DNA from: Bacteroidales bacterium
Lineage (GTDB): Bacteria > Bacteroidota > Bacteroidia > Bacteroidales > F082
Reading direction: 5' to 3'
Assembly: GCA_021647205.1 (NCBI GenBank)
Contig: JAKIVD010000031.1
Coordinates: forward strand, 1 to 38,523
Length of the DNA: 38,523 bases
Shown here: positions 16,833-25,980 of the stretch, piece after piece
How the letters are laid out: each line of letters opens with the position of its first letter
Position numbering within the stretch: the first letter of the stretch is position 1
Made by a program: the position numbers and the translations under genes
Notes under the pieces: model-generated
Databases searched by the model: none
Told to the model about the DNA's origin: nothing
Seen by the model: only the letters and a program-made list of their open reading frames with translations

Positions 16833-16862
16833 GCAGGCTTTTTCAAAAACGATAAAAACCGG

Positions 16863-16976
16863 TTGTCATTTTGACCTTCTGCACGTCGGGTTATTGTATG
16901 GCGGCAGGGAGCCCCCCCCCGTGAGCTCACTCACCACAATGCCTGCAGCAAAGCTTTCTTTGGGATGACAAAATGA
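16863..16976. repeat. Dispersed-type inverted repeat between convergent genes
   Basis: TCATTTTG at 16866-16873 is repeated inverted as CAAAATGA at 16969-16976, bounding ~115 bp with an inner perfect palindrome GTGAGCTCAC (16921-16930) and a run of nine C. The outer ends, TTGTCATTTTGACC and GGGATGACAAAATGA, resemble the ends of noncoding repeats scattered in Bacteroidota genomes. It occupies nearly the whole gap between the convergent lipoprotein and helicase genes and may act as their shared terminator region. Copy number cannot be judged from one window. Confidence 0.5.
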
Positions 16977-17008
16977 GGCGTTTTCAAAAAACATCTCTTA
17001 TTCAGCCC

Positions 17009-18244
17009 TTACCTTTCCTTCTTTCCCCCCTTTTTATGCCCGCCCCTCCCGGGGTTCTTACGGTTTTTAAAGTGGCGGGGCACAAATCTTGATTTCGGGT
17101 TCCACGCGGGGCCCTCGCCCATTTCTTCCGGCAAAGGCATTTTCATCACTTCTTCCTCAATCAGTTTCTCGATTTGCCTGAACTTGTACATGTCGCCTTC
17201 ATTGATGAGGGTAAGTGCCAGACCGGTTGTCTCGGCGCGGGCCGTCCGCCCCACGCGGTGTACATAATCTTCGGCATCGCCGGGCACATCAAAATTAATG
17301 ACCAGGTTAATGTCTTTGATGTCGATCCCACGGCTCAACACATCTGTCGCTACCAGTATCCTGGTTTTTCTTGAGCGAAAATTCCGCAAAACTTCCTCCC
17401 TTTCATCCTGACTTAAATCTGAAGAAATACGTGCCACCTTGTGGCCGTTCTTTTTCAGTGTCCGGGCAATTTCCGTTACTTTTAACTTGGTAGAACTAAA
17501 AATCAGGATACTTTTCAAGTACGGTTTATCAGTTATCAGGCTGTTGATGAGCGGGATTTTTTGCGCGTCGTAAGTCAGGTAAGCGCCCTGTAACACCCCT
17601 TCGGCGGGTTTTGAAATTCCAAAATTTATTTCAAAAGGATCGGTAAGGATTTTCTTTGCCAACTTCCGGATATCATCGGGCATGGTTGCGCTGAACATCA
17701 ACGTTTGCCTTTCTTTGGGCAGATAGGTAATTATCTTCTGTATGTCTTCCATGAAGCCCATATCGAGCATCCTGTCAGCTTCGTCAAGAATCAGGTGCTG
17801 CAGTTTGTCGAACCGTGCATAGCCGTTGGCAAGATGGGAAATGAGCTTACCGGGGGTAGCCACAATAATATCAGCCCCTTTCGATAAAGCATTCTTTTCC
17901 TGCACCCAATCCTTTCCATCGCCCCCGCCATAAACGGCAAGGGACTCAAGCGGTGTAAAATAGGCAAAGCCCTGAATTTGCTGATCAATTTGCAAAGCCA
18001 GTTCGCGAGTGGGGACAATAATAAGCGTACTGGTCTCCATTTCATGCTGCTGCGTCAGCTCGTCAAGAATGGGGAGGATGAAGGCCGCGGTTTTTCCGGT
18101 GCCGGTCTGGGCACAGGCAATCAGGTCCAGGCCTTCCTGTATTTTCGGGATGGCGCCCTCCTGCACAGGGGTCGCCTCTTTAAAGCCCATGGCATCAATG
18201 GCCTCGAGCAATTGGCTGTTTAGGTTAAATGCTGTAAATTTCAT
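17009..18244 (-). CDS. DEAD-box ATP-dependent RNA helicase (RhlE-like)
   Basis: 411-aa DEAD-box helicase that would unwind RNA during ribosome assembly or RNA decay. Motifs in order: Q motif region (F6 and GFKEATPVQ), motif I AQTGTGKT (45-52), Ia PTRELALQ (78-85), motif II DEAD (154-157), motif III SAT (185-187), and motifs V-VI with ATDVLSRGID and HRVGRTARA. The C-terminus is a short Lys/Arg/Gly-rich tail (from about 385), as in RhlE-type proteins, useful for RNA binding. A well-formed promoter at 18352-18382 leaves an mRNA leader of about 100 bases, which could carry cold or RNA-feedback control. It is convergent with the lipoprotein gene. Confidence 0.94.
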   Translation of the reverse strand: MKFTAFNLNSQLLEAIDAMGFKEATPVQEGAIPKIQEGLDLIACAQTGTGKTAAFILPILDELTQQHEMETSTLIIVPTRELALQIDQQIQGFAYFTPLESLAVYGGGDGKDWVQEKNALSKGADIIVATPGKLISHLANGYARFDKLQHLILDEADRMLDMGFMEDIQKIITYLPKERQTLMFSATMPDDIRKLAKKILTDPFEINFGISKPAEGVLQGAYLTYDAQKIPLINSLITDKPYLKSILIFSSTKLKVTEIARTLKKNGHKVARISSDLSQDEREEVLRNFRSRKTRILVATDVLSRGIDIKDINLVINFDVPGDAEDYVHRVGRTARAETTGLALTLINEGDMYKFRQIEKLIEEEVMKMPLPEEMGEGPAWNPKSRFVPRHFKNRKNPGRGGHKKGGKKER

Positions 18245-18351
18245 TGGGGAAAAAGGTACTGTCTAAAGTAGAAATCATGCAATCTGCAAGGTTCCAATGT
18301 TTCCTTGTCCTGTTTTGAATACACGGAAACAAAAAGTGAATAAATATCCGG

Positions 18352-18382
18352 CAAAGGTAGCAAAAATGAAAAGCATCACAAA
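18352..18382 (-). promoter_or_regulatory. Consensus Bacteroidota promoter for the DEAD-box helicase
   Basis: Read on the minus strand: TTTG, 19 bases, TACCTTTG. This fits the TTTG-N19-TAnnTTTG consensus exactly (plus-strand CAAAGGTA at 18352-18359 and CAAA at 18379-18382). Predicted transcription starts near 18345, giving a leader of about 100 bases before the ATG at 18244. Confidence 0.7.
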
Positions 18383-18471
18383 ACAGCCAAATCCGGCACA
18401 CTGACTTTATCCTCGTTTTTCATCAAAAGGGAAACAATGAAACCGCAAAAACCACCAAAGCGTGTTTCTGC

Positions 18472-19122
18472 TTATTCCCTTCCAATGGCAACAAACGGGT
18501 TGTGCATCTTTTCAAAGCCGATATTGGTTTCAGGGCCGTGGCCGGGCCAGACAACAGTCTGGTCGGGAAGAGTGAACAACTTTTCCCAGATACTTTGCTG
18601 CAACTGGTCGTAATTTCCTGTCCGTAAATCGGTTCGTCCAATGCTTTGGTTAAACAACACATCGCCGGTTATAACAAAATCATCCTTTTCGGCATAAAAA
18701 CAAAGGCTCCCGGCGGCATGTCCCGGGGTGTAAAGAACCTTTAATGCCGAATCGCCAATTATAATGCTTTCCCCGTCCATAACAAAACGGTCGATCGTTT
18801 TTACCATGTCCATTTTCAAGCCAAACGATTCCGCATATTCCAGGGCATGCGTCAAAAAGCCGACACAATGCTCATGTGCAATCAAAGGAACGCCATATTT
18901 CTCTGCCACAAAATGATTCCCGGTAATGTGGTCGATGTGTGCATGGGTGTTGAGCAGCATGACCGGTTTGAGGCCGTTGGAAGCAACATAATCAGTGAGT
19001 TCCTGTTCTTCGTGGGGGCCCTGCATGCCGGGATCAATAATCACACAGGCTTTTGTTTCATCGCCTAAAACATAGGTGTTTACCTGGAAAGGGTTAAAAG
19101 CAAACTGTTTAACTGTAATCAT
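18472..19122 (-). CDS. MBL-fold metallo-hydrolase (glyoxalase II-like)
   Basis: 216-aa metallo-beta-lactamase-fold hydrolase. The metal motif THAHIDH gives H60, H62, D64 and H65. YTPGHAAGSLCFY carries the next His, VITGDVLF the bridging Asp and WPGHGPET the last His. This set matches the glyoxalase II-like branch of small MBL proteins, which hydrolyse thioesters such as hydroxyacylglutathione-type substrates with two metals in the cytoplasm. The C-terminal substrate-binding helical domain of true glyoxalase II (about 250-260 aa) is missing, so the natural substrate is uncertain. A -7 element (TATTTTTG on the minus strand, plus coordinates 19151-19158) lies 28 bases before the ATG. It is divergent from the large TolB-like gene. 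Confidence 0.9.
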   Translation of the reverse strand: MITVKQFAFNPFQVNTYVLGDETKACVIIDPGMQGPHEEQELTDYVASNGLKPVMLLNTHAHIDHITGNHFVAEKYGVPLIAHEHCVGFLTHALEYAESFGLKMDMVKTIDRFVMDGESIIIGDSALKVLYTPGHAAGSLCFYAEKDDFVITGDVLFNQSIGRTDLRTGNYDQLQQSIWEKLFTLPDQTVVWPGHGPETNIGFEKMHNPFVAIGRE

Positions 19123-19455
19123 TATTTAAGTTTTCAAATTGTCTGGCCGGCAAAAATAAGGTATTAAACTGTTTGGCATGAGTTCTTCCTTTCAATCTTG
19201 CACTCTTCCCGTCCCATCGCCTATTTCCACCTTTGACGGTCCGTTTAGCAATCGCATCAAGGATTTGAATTTGTAAAATGTTATGGAATCACCAAACCAG
19301 ACAACAAGCTTCTACAAAGTCCGGAACTTTAGAAAAGCTAACAGGCTAATTCACAAAGCCCAAGCTCAAGCCCTGACGCGCAAAACAAATGGCCATACTA
19401 AAACGGTTTGAATTTTGTTATATTTTAGCACCTCTAATTAAAAAGGTTTGAACCA
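19123..19455. other. Divergent intergenic region, 333 bp
   Basis: Lies between the divergently transcribed MBL hydrolase and TolB-like gene. It contains a minus-strand -7 box CAAAAATA (19151-19158) for the MBL gene without a convincing -33 partner, and an AT-rich TATATTTT near 19419 that could belong to a promoter for the TolB-like gene but misses the final G. No ORF, tRNA or hairpin terminator was recognised. Confidence 0.5.
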
Positions 19456-22400
19456 TTGGGCTCTGTTACACAAACAATATTGGGTAAATTGCTGAAACCC
19501 GTTTTGCTGACCATCGCCGCAGCTTTGTTTCTTGCTACGGGAACGCAGGCCCAGTTTTACAATGGCTCGAACATGGCCTTTGGCAAGAACCGTGTTCAGT
19601 ACCAGGAATTTCTGTGGACCTTTTATAAGTTCGATGATTTTGACACCTACTTCTACCTGAACGGGAAGGAATTGGCACAGTACACAGCCCGTTATGCCGA
19701 AAAGCAAATCCCCGTTATTGAAGATAAAATGGAGAGCCGCCTCGATAAAAGAATACAATTTATCATTTTCAACAAACTGACCGATCTGAAGCAAAGTAAT
19801 ATCGGGCTGCTGACCAATGAGAGTTACAATACAGGCGGGATTACACACATCATCGGCTCCAAGGTTTTTTTGTATTTCGATGGCAACCACGTTCATTTTG
19901 AAGACGAAATCAGGGCGGGCATAGCCGAGGTGATGTTTAACCAAATGATGTTTGGTGGCAGCCTGGGGAAGCAGGTAAAAACAACAACCTTTTTCTCGCT
20001 TCCCGACTGGTACAAGGTGGGCATTATTTCGTGGCTGAGCAAAGACTGGGACGTGGAATACGACAACCACGTCCGCGACGGTATTTTGACCGGCAGGTAC
20101 AACAAACTGAACAACCTGAAAGGGGAAGATGCCGTTTACGCCGGCCATTCGCTCTGGCGCTTCATTGCACAGGTTTACGGCAGGGCGGCCGTCAGCAACA
20201 TTATCCACATGACCAGTGTGAGCAACAGCATTGATAAAGGGATATTGTATGTTTTGGGTGTTCCGTTTAAAACATTGGTCGAGGAATGGCGGATTTTTTA
20301 TCAAAAAGAAAACGAACAATTTGCTGACAGGGAAAACCGTCCTGATCACCTGCTTAAATTCAGGTACAAGACTGATGTTGTTATGGGTCAGCCGCATGTG
20401 AGCCCTTTTGGGAAATTCGTGGCCTACACCACCAACGAGATGGGGAAATACAAAATTTATTTGCAGGACCTGGCAACCAACAAACGCAAGAAAATACTGA
20501 AAAAGGGGGTCGCCATCGACACCAAAACCGACTACAGCTATCCGTTGCTGGCCTGGCACCCCACCGGTAAATTGCTGGCCTACATCATCGAAGACAAGGG
20601 CCTTCCCTGGCTTTATCTCTACAATCTCGAAGAAAAGAAAACTACCAAACAGGTAATTTACGAAGTGCAAAAGATTACGGATTTTGCCTATTCAAACGAC
20701 GGTCGTTTCATGGTAATGTCTGCCATCAGAAAGGGACAAAGCGATATTTTTGTTTTTAATATCTCGGCCAACACCTTCCAGAGCATCACCAACGATCTGT
20801 ACTCAGACCTGAATCCGCGTTTCATAAACAACTCCTCACAAATTGTTTTCAGTTCGAACCGCGAAAACGACACACTGGGCTTCAAGCCAAAGAAAATGAC
20901 AGACATGCCCAAATACTTTGATTTGTTTGTTTACAATTTTGCCCGTCCGGGGCCCGTCCTGAAACGCATAACACAAACACCCCTCGCCAACGAGTTCCGG
21001 CCTGAGCCTTACGGCTTTAACACCATTTCTTACTTAAGCGATGAGAGTGGGATTTTCAACAACTACCTCGCCATTCTCGATAGCACGGTAAGTTCGGTTG
21101 ACACTATCATCCACTACCGTTATTTTATCCATTCAAAAGCCGTCACTAACTATTCGCGCAATATCCTCGACCAGCACACCAGCCTCAAGGCCGGCAAAAA
21201 AGGCCTTTTGTATTTTGAGGATAACCTGTGGAAAATATTTATTGAAGATGTGCCGGATTATTCATCAGCCGCTGAACTGCAATTGCCCAACACCAATTAC
21301 ATGGCCGGTTTAAAAAAAGACTTGAGAAAGGCGGAACAACGCCGGCAGGCCAAAAAAGAGGATTTGACCAAAACCGTACCTCCACAGGGTGAAGAAGTGG
21401 TACCAGCACCGGAACCGAAAAGTAAGATGAAGCACTTCGTGATGGTGTACATCGACGATAAAGGCAACGAATTCATCGGCAAACCAAAAAAGAAAACCAT
21501 CAGGAAAGGTGGTTTGGGTAATTTTGGATCGCTGGTAACCACCATCGACGGAAGATCGGGTGAGGGTGAACTTGAAATCCCAAAAAGGAGAAATTACAAT
21601 GTCGAGTATTTTCTGAACGACATGATTTCCCAAATCGACTTTAATTATATCAATTTCAGTTACCAGCCTTTTACCGGAGGCGGCCCCATCTACCTGAACC
21701 CCGGTTTTAACATCTTCTTTCAGATGGGTGTCAACGATTTGATGGAAGACCACCGTTTTGTCGGAGGTGTCAGGTTTAATTTCAGTTTTACCAACAATGA
21801 ATATATTTTCAGTTATTCCAATTTAAAAAAGCGCCTCGACAAAGAAATCGTCTTCCACAGAAACACCACCCCACCCTATACCAATGCCGTTTTCAAGGTA
21901 GTTACACATGAGGTGTTTTATATCCTGAAATGGCCTTTTAACGAAGCATTGAGCCTCAGGGGAACTGCCAAATACCGCAACGACATGTATGTTGCTTCTG
22001 CTATTGACCAGCAAACGCTTGAGTTTTCAAATGTATTTGCCAACTGGGTCGGGCTGAAAGGGGAACTTGTTTTTGACAATACCCGTCCGTTGGGCATGAA
22101 CCTTTACGTGGGCACACGCTACAAAATTTTTGCGGAAATGGACTATATGGTCGGGCTGGTCCAGGATAACGGTTTTATTAAAAGTGAAGAAAAATACAAC
22201 CTCGTGGTTTTGGGGGTTGACTACAGGCATTACACCCGGATTCACCGTAACTTTATTTGGGCCAACCGTTTTGCGGCCAGTACTTCATTCGGCGCCAGCC
22301 CGCTCATTTATTTTATGGGGGGTGTCGACAATTGGGTCTGGCCTAAATTTGACTACCAGACACCTATCGACTACAGCCAGAATTATGCCTACCAGACTCT

Positions 22401-22803
22401 TGCAACAAATATGAGGGGCTTCAACCAGAATATCCGCAACGGCAACAGTTTTGCGGTTATTAACAGCGAACTCCGCTTTCCCATTTTCCAGTTTTTTTCC
22501 AAAACACCCCTGAGTTCGGGCTTTTTGAGGAACTTTCAGTTTGTGGGCTTTGGCGACATTGGAACCGCCTGGACCGGCCCCAGCCCATATTCCAAAGACA
22601 ATTCATTGTACACCCGATACGTGGACAGCGGCCCTTTCCATATTTCGGTTGAAGTACAAAAAGAACCAATCGTCGGTGGATTTGGCGTGGGGGCTCGTAT
22701 TCATTTACTGGGCTATTTTATCCGGGGTGATGTGTCGTGGGGTGTTGATGATTACAAGGTGGGCAAACCGGTTTATTATTTTTCGCTCAGCCTCGACTTT
22801 TAA
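19456..22803 (+). CDS. TolB-like beta-propeller outer-membrane protein with C-terminal barrel
   Basis: 1115-aa envelope protein. There is no ATG before the signal peptide; TTG at 19456 (or 19480) starts a Lys/hydrophobic signal ending ATGTQA. Residues ~30-290 resemble an inactive M1/gluzincin peptidase-like domain (no HExxH seen). Residues ~290-580 hold PD40/TolB-type propeller strands (e.g. QPHVSPFGKFVAYTT, AWHPTGKLLAYI, YSDLNPRFINNSSQIVFSS). A charged Lys/Glu linker (~620-690) leads to a ~400-residue beta-rich part ending YYFSLSLDF, the terminal Phe of outer-membrane barrels. Large proteins of this plan are common in Bacteroidota; their function is unclear. A 410-codon open frame on the opposite strand is a shadow. 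Confidence 0.8.
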   Translation: MGSVTQTILGKLLKPVLLTIAAALFLATGTQAQFYNGSNMAFGKNRVQYQEFLWTFYKFDDFDTYFYLNGKELAQYTARYAEKQIPVIEDKMESRLDKRIQFIIFNKLTDLKQSNIGLLTNESYNTGGITHIIGSKVFLYFDGNHVHFEDEIRAGIAEVMFNQMMFGGSLGKQVKTTTFFSLPDWYKVGIISWLSKDWDVEYDNHVRDGILTGRYNKLNNLKGEDAVYAGHSLWRFIAQVYGRAAVSNIIHMTSVSNSIDKGILYVLGVPFKTLVEEWRIFYQKENEQFADRENRPDHLLKFRYKTDVVMGQPHVSPFGKFVAYTTNEMGKYKIYLQDLATNKRKKILKKGVAIDTKTDYSYPLLAWHPTGKLLAYIIEDKGLPWLYLYNLEEKKTTKQVIYEVQKITDFAYSNDGRFMVMSAIRKGQSDIFVFNISANTFQSITNDLYSDLNPRFINNSSQIVFSSNRENDTLGFKPKKMTDMPKYFDLFVYNFARPGPVLKRITQTPLANEFRPEPYGFNTISYLSDESGIFNNYLAILDSTVSSVDTIIHYRYFIHSKAVTNYSRNILDQHTSLKAGKKGLLYFEDNLWKIFIEDVPDYSSAAELQLPNTNYMAGLKKDLRKAEQRRQAKKEDLTKTVPPQGEEVVPAPEPKSKMKHFVMVYIDDKGNEFIGKPKKKTIRKGGLGNFGSLVTTIDGRSGEGELEIPKRRNYNVEYFLNDMISQIDFNYINFSYQPFTGGGPIYLNPGFNIFFQMGVNDLMEDHRFVGGVRFNFSFTNNEYIFSYSNLKKRLDKEIVFHRNTTPPYTNAVFKVVTHEVFYILKWPFNEALSLRGTAKYRNDMYVASAIDQQTLEFSNVFANWVGLKGELVFDNTRPLGMNLYVGTRYKIFAEMDYMVGLVQDNGFIKSEEKYNLVVLGVDYRHYTRIHRNFIWANRFAASTSFGASPLIYFMGGVDNWVWPKFDYQTPIDYSQNYAYQTLATNMRGFNQNIRNGNSFAVINSELRFPIFQFFSKTPLSSGFLRNFQFVGFGDIGTAWTGPSPYSKDNSLYTRYVDSGPFHISVEVQKEPIVGGFGVGARIHLLGYFIRGDVSWGVDDYKVGKPVYYFSLSLDF

Positions 22804-23153
22804 GCAAAATTTCCCGAATCAGGAACAACATGAAAAAAAACAGGAACAACTACCGTGTTCCCGCTTTTCATCAGCGTTTCCAAATGTTTTTAATCAGAAA
22901 TGCCATCGGGCGGCTTTTTTATACTGAAAACTGTGCCAAAAATATTTTTTATCGCCCGTGTTATTTCTAAACACCTAAGCAACTGCCTGTTTAATTTTTT
23001 TACACCTTTTGTTGTTAAAATGTTAATAAATTAATCTGTCGTGCGGCAGTATTGTGATGTATATTGCAGCACAAAAAAGCAGGATTCCTCTTTTTTATAA
23101 CCGCCTGACATTTAGGAAAGTATTATTCATTAATCAAGTTAAACTGCTGCTGC
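22804..23153. other. Intergenic region upstream of nrdJ, 350 bp
   Basis: No recognised gene. It holds a 46-codon ATG frame (22830-22970) without features of a real gene, an AT-rich tract (22985-23035), and a strong imperfect hairpin at 23041-23072. No cobalamin-riboswitch B12 box was found. No clear TAnnTTTG promoter was seen, although TTTG at 23008 followed after 20 bases by TAATCTGT is a weak candidate. Confidence 0.5.
23041..23072 (+). promoter_or_regulatory. Imperfect inverted repeat/hairpin upstream of nrdJ
   Basis: GTGCGGCAGTAT (23041-23052) pairs with ATATTGCAGCAC (23061-23072) across an 8-base loop: 12 pairs with one G-A mismatch and one G-U wobble. It is 81 bases before the nrdJ ATG and is not followed by a T-run, so an operator or leader-RNA structure is more likely than a terminator. 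Confidence 0.55.
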
Positions 23154-25901
23154 ATGGAAAATAATCTGTACTTTGATTTTGACGATAAAACTGAGCAGAA
23201 ACCAATGGGGCTAAAGGAAGGGGAAAAGGAGGAAAAAGGCTTTTACGATAAAGTTTTAGAAGAAAGGAAAAGAGCAGAAATGAGAGACGAACAAACTGAG
23301 GTACTGGCACCGTCAGAAATTAAAATTAGCGAGCAAAAAGAGAAAATAGCCAACAAGCATGAAAAACCGGAAGCAAGCATAAAACTGCACACCCACGAAG
23401 AGGTGCTGGAAGCCACCACCAAATATTTTGGCGGCGACACCCTTGCCGCAAATGTGTGGATGAATAAGTATGCCCTGAAAGACAGTGAGGGAAAACTGTT
23501 TGAATTAACCCCGGCAGAGATGCACCGTCGCATTGCACGTGAAATCGCCCGCATCGAAAAACGCTATCCCAACCCGCTTAGTGAAGAAAAAATATTCGAA
23601 GTGCTCGATAAATTCAAGTACATCATTCCGGCAGGAAGCCCCATGGCAGGGATTGGAAACCCACACCAGATTTCCTCGCTTTCCAATTGCTTCGTTATAG
23701 GCAACGACGGCGAATCGGATTCCTACGGGGGCATTTTAAAAATCGACCAGGAACAAGTCCAGTTAATGAAGCGCCGTGGTGGCGTGGGGCACGACCTTAC
23801 CCATATCAGGCCGGCAGGAAGCCCTGTCAAAAATACTGCCCTGACCTCAACGGGCGTGGTACCTTTTATGGAAAGATATTCCAACTCAACCCGCGAAGTA
23901 GCACAGGACGGGCGCAGAGGTGCCCTGATGCTGAGCATTGGCATTAAACATCCCGATTCGGAACATTTTATTGATGCCAAAATGGAAAGTGGAAAAGTAA
24001 CCGGTGCCAATGTATCCATTAAGCTGGACGATGAGTTTATGCTGGCCGTCAAGCACAATAAAACCTACAAACAACAATACCCCATCAAGTCTGGGAACCC
24101 GAAATACGAAAAGGAAATTGATGCCCGGACGCTGTGGAATAAAATTATCCGGAATGCCTGGGCCTCTGCCGAACCTGGTATTTTATTCTGGGACACCATC
24201 ATCCGCGAGTCTATTCCCGACAACTATGCGGATTTTGGTTTTCAGACCGTTTCTACAAACCCTTGCGGTGAAATCCCCCTCTGTCCCTACGACAGTTGCC
24301 GACTGCTGGCCATCAACCTTTACAGCTACGTTGACAACCCCTTTACCAAAGAGGCTGTTTTTAACGGCGACCTGTTCATTGAACATGTGGGCATCGCCCA
24401 ACGGATGATGGACGATATTGTTGACCTGGAAGTTGAAAAAGTGGAGGCCATCCTTGCTAAAATTGATGCCGACCCTGAAGCGGAAGAAATCAAAGCTGTT
24501 GAAAGAAGTTTATGGGAAAAAATCCGGGAAAAATCATTGCAGGGACGCCGTACCGGAATCGGAATTACTGCCGAAGGTGACATGCTGGCTGCTTTGGGTT
24601 TGCGCTATGGCTCTGAAAAGGCCATCCGGTTCTCGACCGAGGTGCACAAATTACTGGCCATCGAAACCTATCATTCGTCGGTTGACCTGGCAGAATCCAG
24701 GGGTGCTTTCCCCATCTATGATGCGGCAAGGGAAGAAAACAACCCCTTTATTTTACGCATTAAAGAAAATGCACCGGCCGTTTACGAAAAAATGAAAAAA
24801 ACAGGGCGGCGCAATATTTCCATGCTGACCATTGCCCCTACCGGAAGTGTCAGTATTTGCACACAGACCACCTCCGGCATCGAACCTGTTTTTATGGTCT
24901 CCTACAAGCGCCGGCGCAAGGTTAACCCCAACGATAAAAATGCTGTGGTCAATTTCACGGATGAAATGGGAGATACCTGGGAAGAGTACAACGTTTTTCA
25001 CCCTAAGTTTGAAGTCTGGCTAAAAACCAGGGGCTACAATGTTGAAGAAGTGAAAGCGCTGCCCGATGAAGAATTGAACAAGATAATCAGTAAGTCGCCT
25101 TATCACCAGGCTTCCTCTGCCGATATCGACTGGCTGAGTAAAGTAAAAATGCAGGGGGACATTCAAAAGTGGGTGGATCATTCCATCAGTGTTACCGTCA
25201 ATGTCCCGGAAAGTGCTACCGAGGAATTGGTGAGCAAGATTTACCAGACTGCCTGGGAAAGCGGCTGTAAAGGCATGACCATATACCGCGAAGGGTCGCG
25301 CTCAGGGGTTTTGCTCAGCAACGAAAAGAAAAATGAAGACAAAGATTTGTTTAAAGAAACCCGGGCGCCCTCAAGGCCAAAAATAATTGATGCCGATGTC
25401 ATCCGCTTTCAAAACAATTACGAAAAATGGATTGCCGTCATCGGGAAAATTAACAACAAACCCTACGAAATCTTCACCGGGCCGGCAGAGGACTTCTTCC
25501 TCCCGCCCTGGGTAGAAAAAGGATGGGTGATAAAAAGCAAAATCAAGGGCGAGCCCACGCGTTACGACTTCCAGTTTGAGGACAAACAGGGTTACAAGGT
25601 AACTTTTGAAGGACTGTCAAGATCTTTCGATCAAACATTCTGGAACTATGCCAAGCTTATTTCGGGAGTGCTCCGTCACGGTATGCCGTTGAATTATGTC
25701 ATCGACCTCATTGCAAACCTCAATGTTGACGAAGACAACATCAATACCTGGAAAAACGGGGTAGTGCGTGCCTTAAAGCGTTTTGTGCCCGACGGGACTA
25801 TTGCCGTTGATACTACCTGTAGCGAGTGCGGTGAAAATACTGTGGTGTACGAAGACGGTTGCCTGATCTGCAAGGCCTGCGGGCATACCAAGTGCGGCTG
25901 A
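23154..25901 (+). CDS. nrdJ: Adenosylcobalamin-dependent (class II) ribonucleotide reductase
   Basis: 915-aa class II ribonucleotide reductase that makes deoxyribonucleotides with a B12-derived thiyl radical, independent of oxygen. Seen: SNCFVIG with redox C179; NPCGEIPL with thiyl C371 and E373; partner redox C382 (11 residues after C371, as in NrdJ proteins); the APTGSVS phosphate loop; and GCKGMTIYREGSR of the barrel end. The last ~30 residues have CSEC and CKAC with further Cys, the C-terminal cysteine-rich tail that reduces the active site. The first ~75 residues are a charged Lys/Glu-rich extension of unknown role. The gene stands alone and ends at a bidirectional terminator. Requires cobalamin from synthesis or uptake elsewhere. 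Confidence 0.96.
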   Translation: MENNLYFDFDDKTEQKPMGLKEGEKEEKGFYDKVLEERKRAEMRDEQTEVLAPSEIKISEQKEKIANKHEKPEASIKLHTHEEVLEATTKYFGGDTLAANVWMNKYALKDSEGKLFELTPAEMHRRIAREIARIEKRYPNPLSEEKIFEVLDKFKYIIPAGSPMAGIGNPHQISSLSNCFVIGNDGESDSYGGILKIDQEQVQLMKRRGGVGHDLTHIRPAGSPVKNTALTSTGVVPFMERYSNSTREVAQDGRRGALMLSIGIKHPDSEHFIDAKMESGKVTGANVSIKLDDEFMLAVKHNKTYKQQYPIKSGNPKYEKEIDARTLWNKIIRNAWASAEPGILFWDTIIRESIPDNYADFGFQTVSTNPCGEIPLCPYDSCRLLAINLYSYVDNPFTKEAVFNGDLFIEHVGIAQRMMDDIVDLEVEKVEAILAKIDADPEAEEIKAVERSLWEKIREKSLQGRRTGIGITAEGDMLAALGLRYGSEKAIRFSTEVHKLLAIETYHSSVDLAESRGAFPIYDAAREENNPFILRIKENAPAVYEKMKKTGRRNISMLTIAPTGSVSICTQTTSGIEPVFMVSYKRRRKVNPNDKNAVVNFTDEMGDTWEEYNVFHPKFEVWLKTRGYNVEEVKALPDEELNKIISKSPYHQASSADIDWLSKVKMQGDIQKWVDHSISVTVNVPESATEELVSKIYQTAWESGCKGMTIYREGSRSGVLLSNEKKNEDKDLFKETRAPSRPKIIDADVIRFQNNYEKWIAVIGKINNKPYEIFTGPAEDFFLPPWVEKGWVIKSKIKGEPTRYDFQFEDKQGYKVTFEGLSRSFDQTFWNYAKLISGVLRHGMPLNYVIDLIANLNVDEDNINTWKNGVVRALKRFVPDGTIAVDTTCSECGENTVVYEDGCLICKACGHTKCG

Positions 25902-25921
25902 CAACCAAATGCATAAACTGT

Positions 25922-25954
25922 AAAAAAGCTGCCCGAAACAGGCAGCTTTTTTTG
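25922..25954. terminator. Bidirectional intrinsic terminator after nrdJ
   Basis: AGCTGCC (25927-25933), loop CGAAACA, GGCAGCT (25941-25947), flanked by six A on the left and seven T on the right. The stem is perfect, and the A/T flanks let it end transcription of nrdJ and of the convergent small gene at 25981-26382. Confidence 0.88.
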
Positions 25955-25980
25955 TTTTTTCAAATGACAAATCCGAAAAA

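Noticed and set aside
19438-20670. 410-codon open frame on the minus strand
   Set aside because: It is antisense to the TolB-like gene, whose frame shows signal peptide, propeller and barrel features; the antisense translation resembles no family.
22897-22925. GCC...GGC followed by TTTTTT as terminator of the TolB-like gene
   Set aside because: The stem is only about three base pairs, too weak to claim.
22830-22970. 46-codon ATG frame in the nrdJ upstream gap
   Set aside because: No family, no signal or membrane pattern, and it runs through AT-rich DNA with no RBS or promoter; probably chance.
22804-23153. Cobalamin riboswitch upstream of the B12-dependent reductase
   Set aside because: I looked for a B12-box-like element (GCCAGGAGACCTGCC-like) and found none; the hairpin at 23041 does not resemble it.
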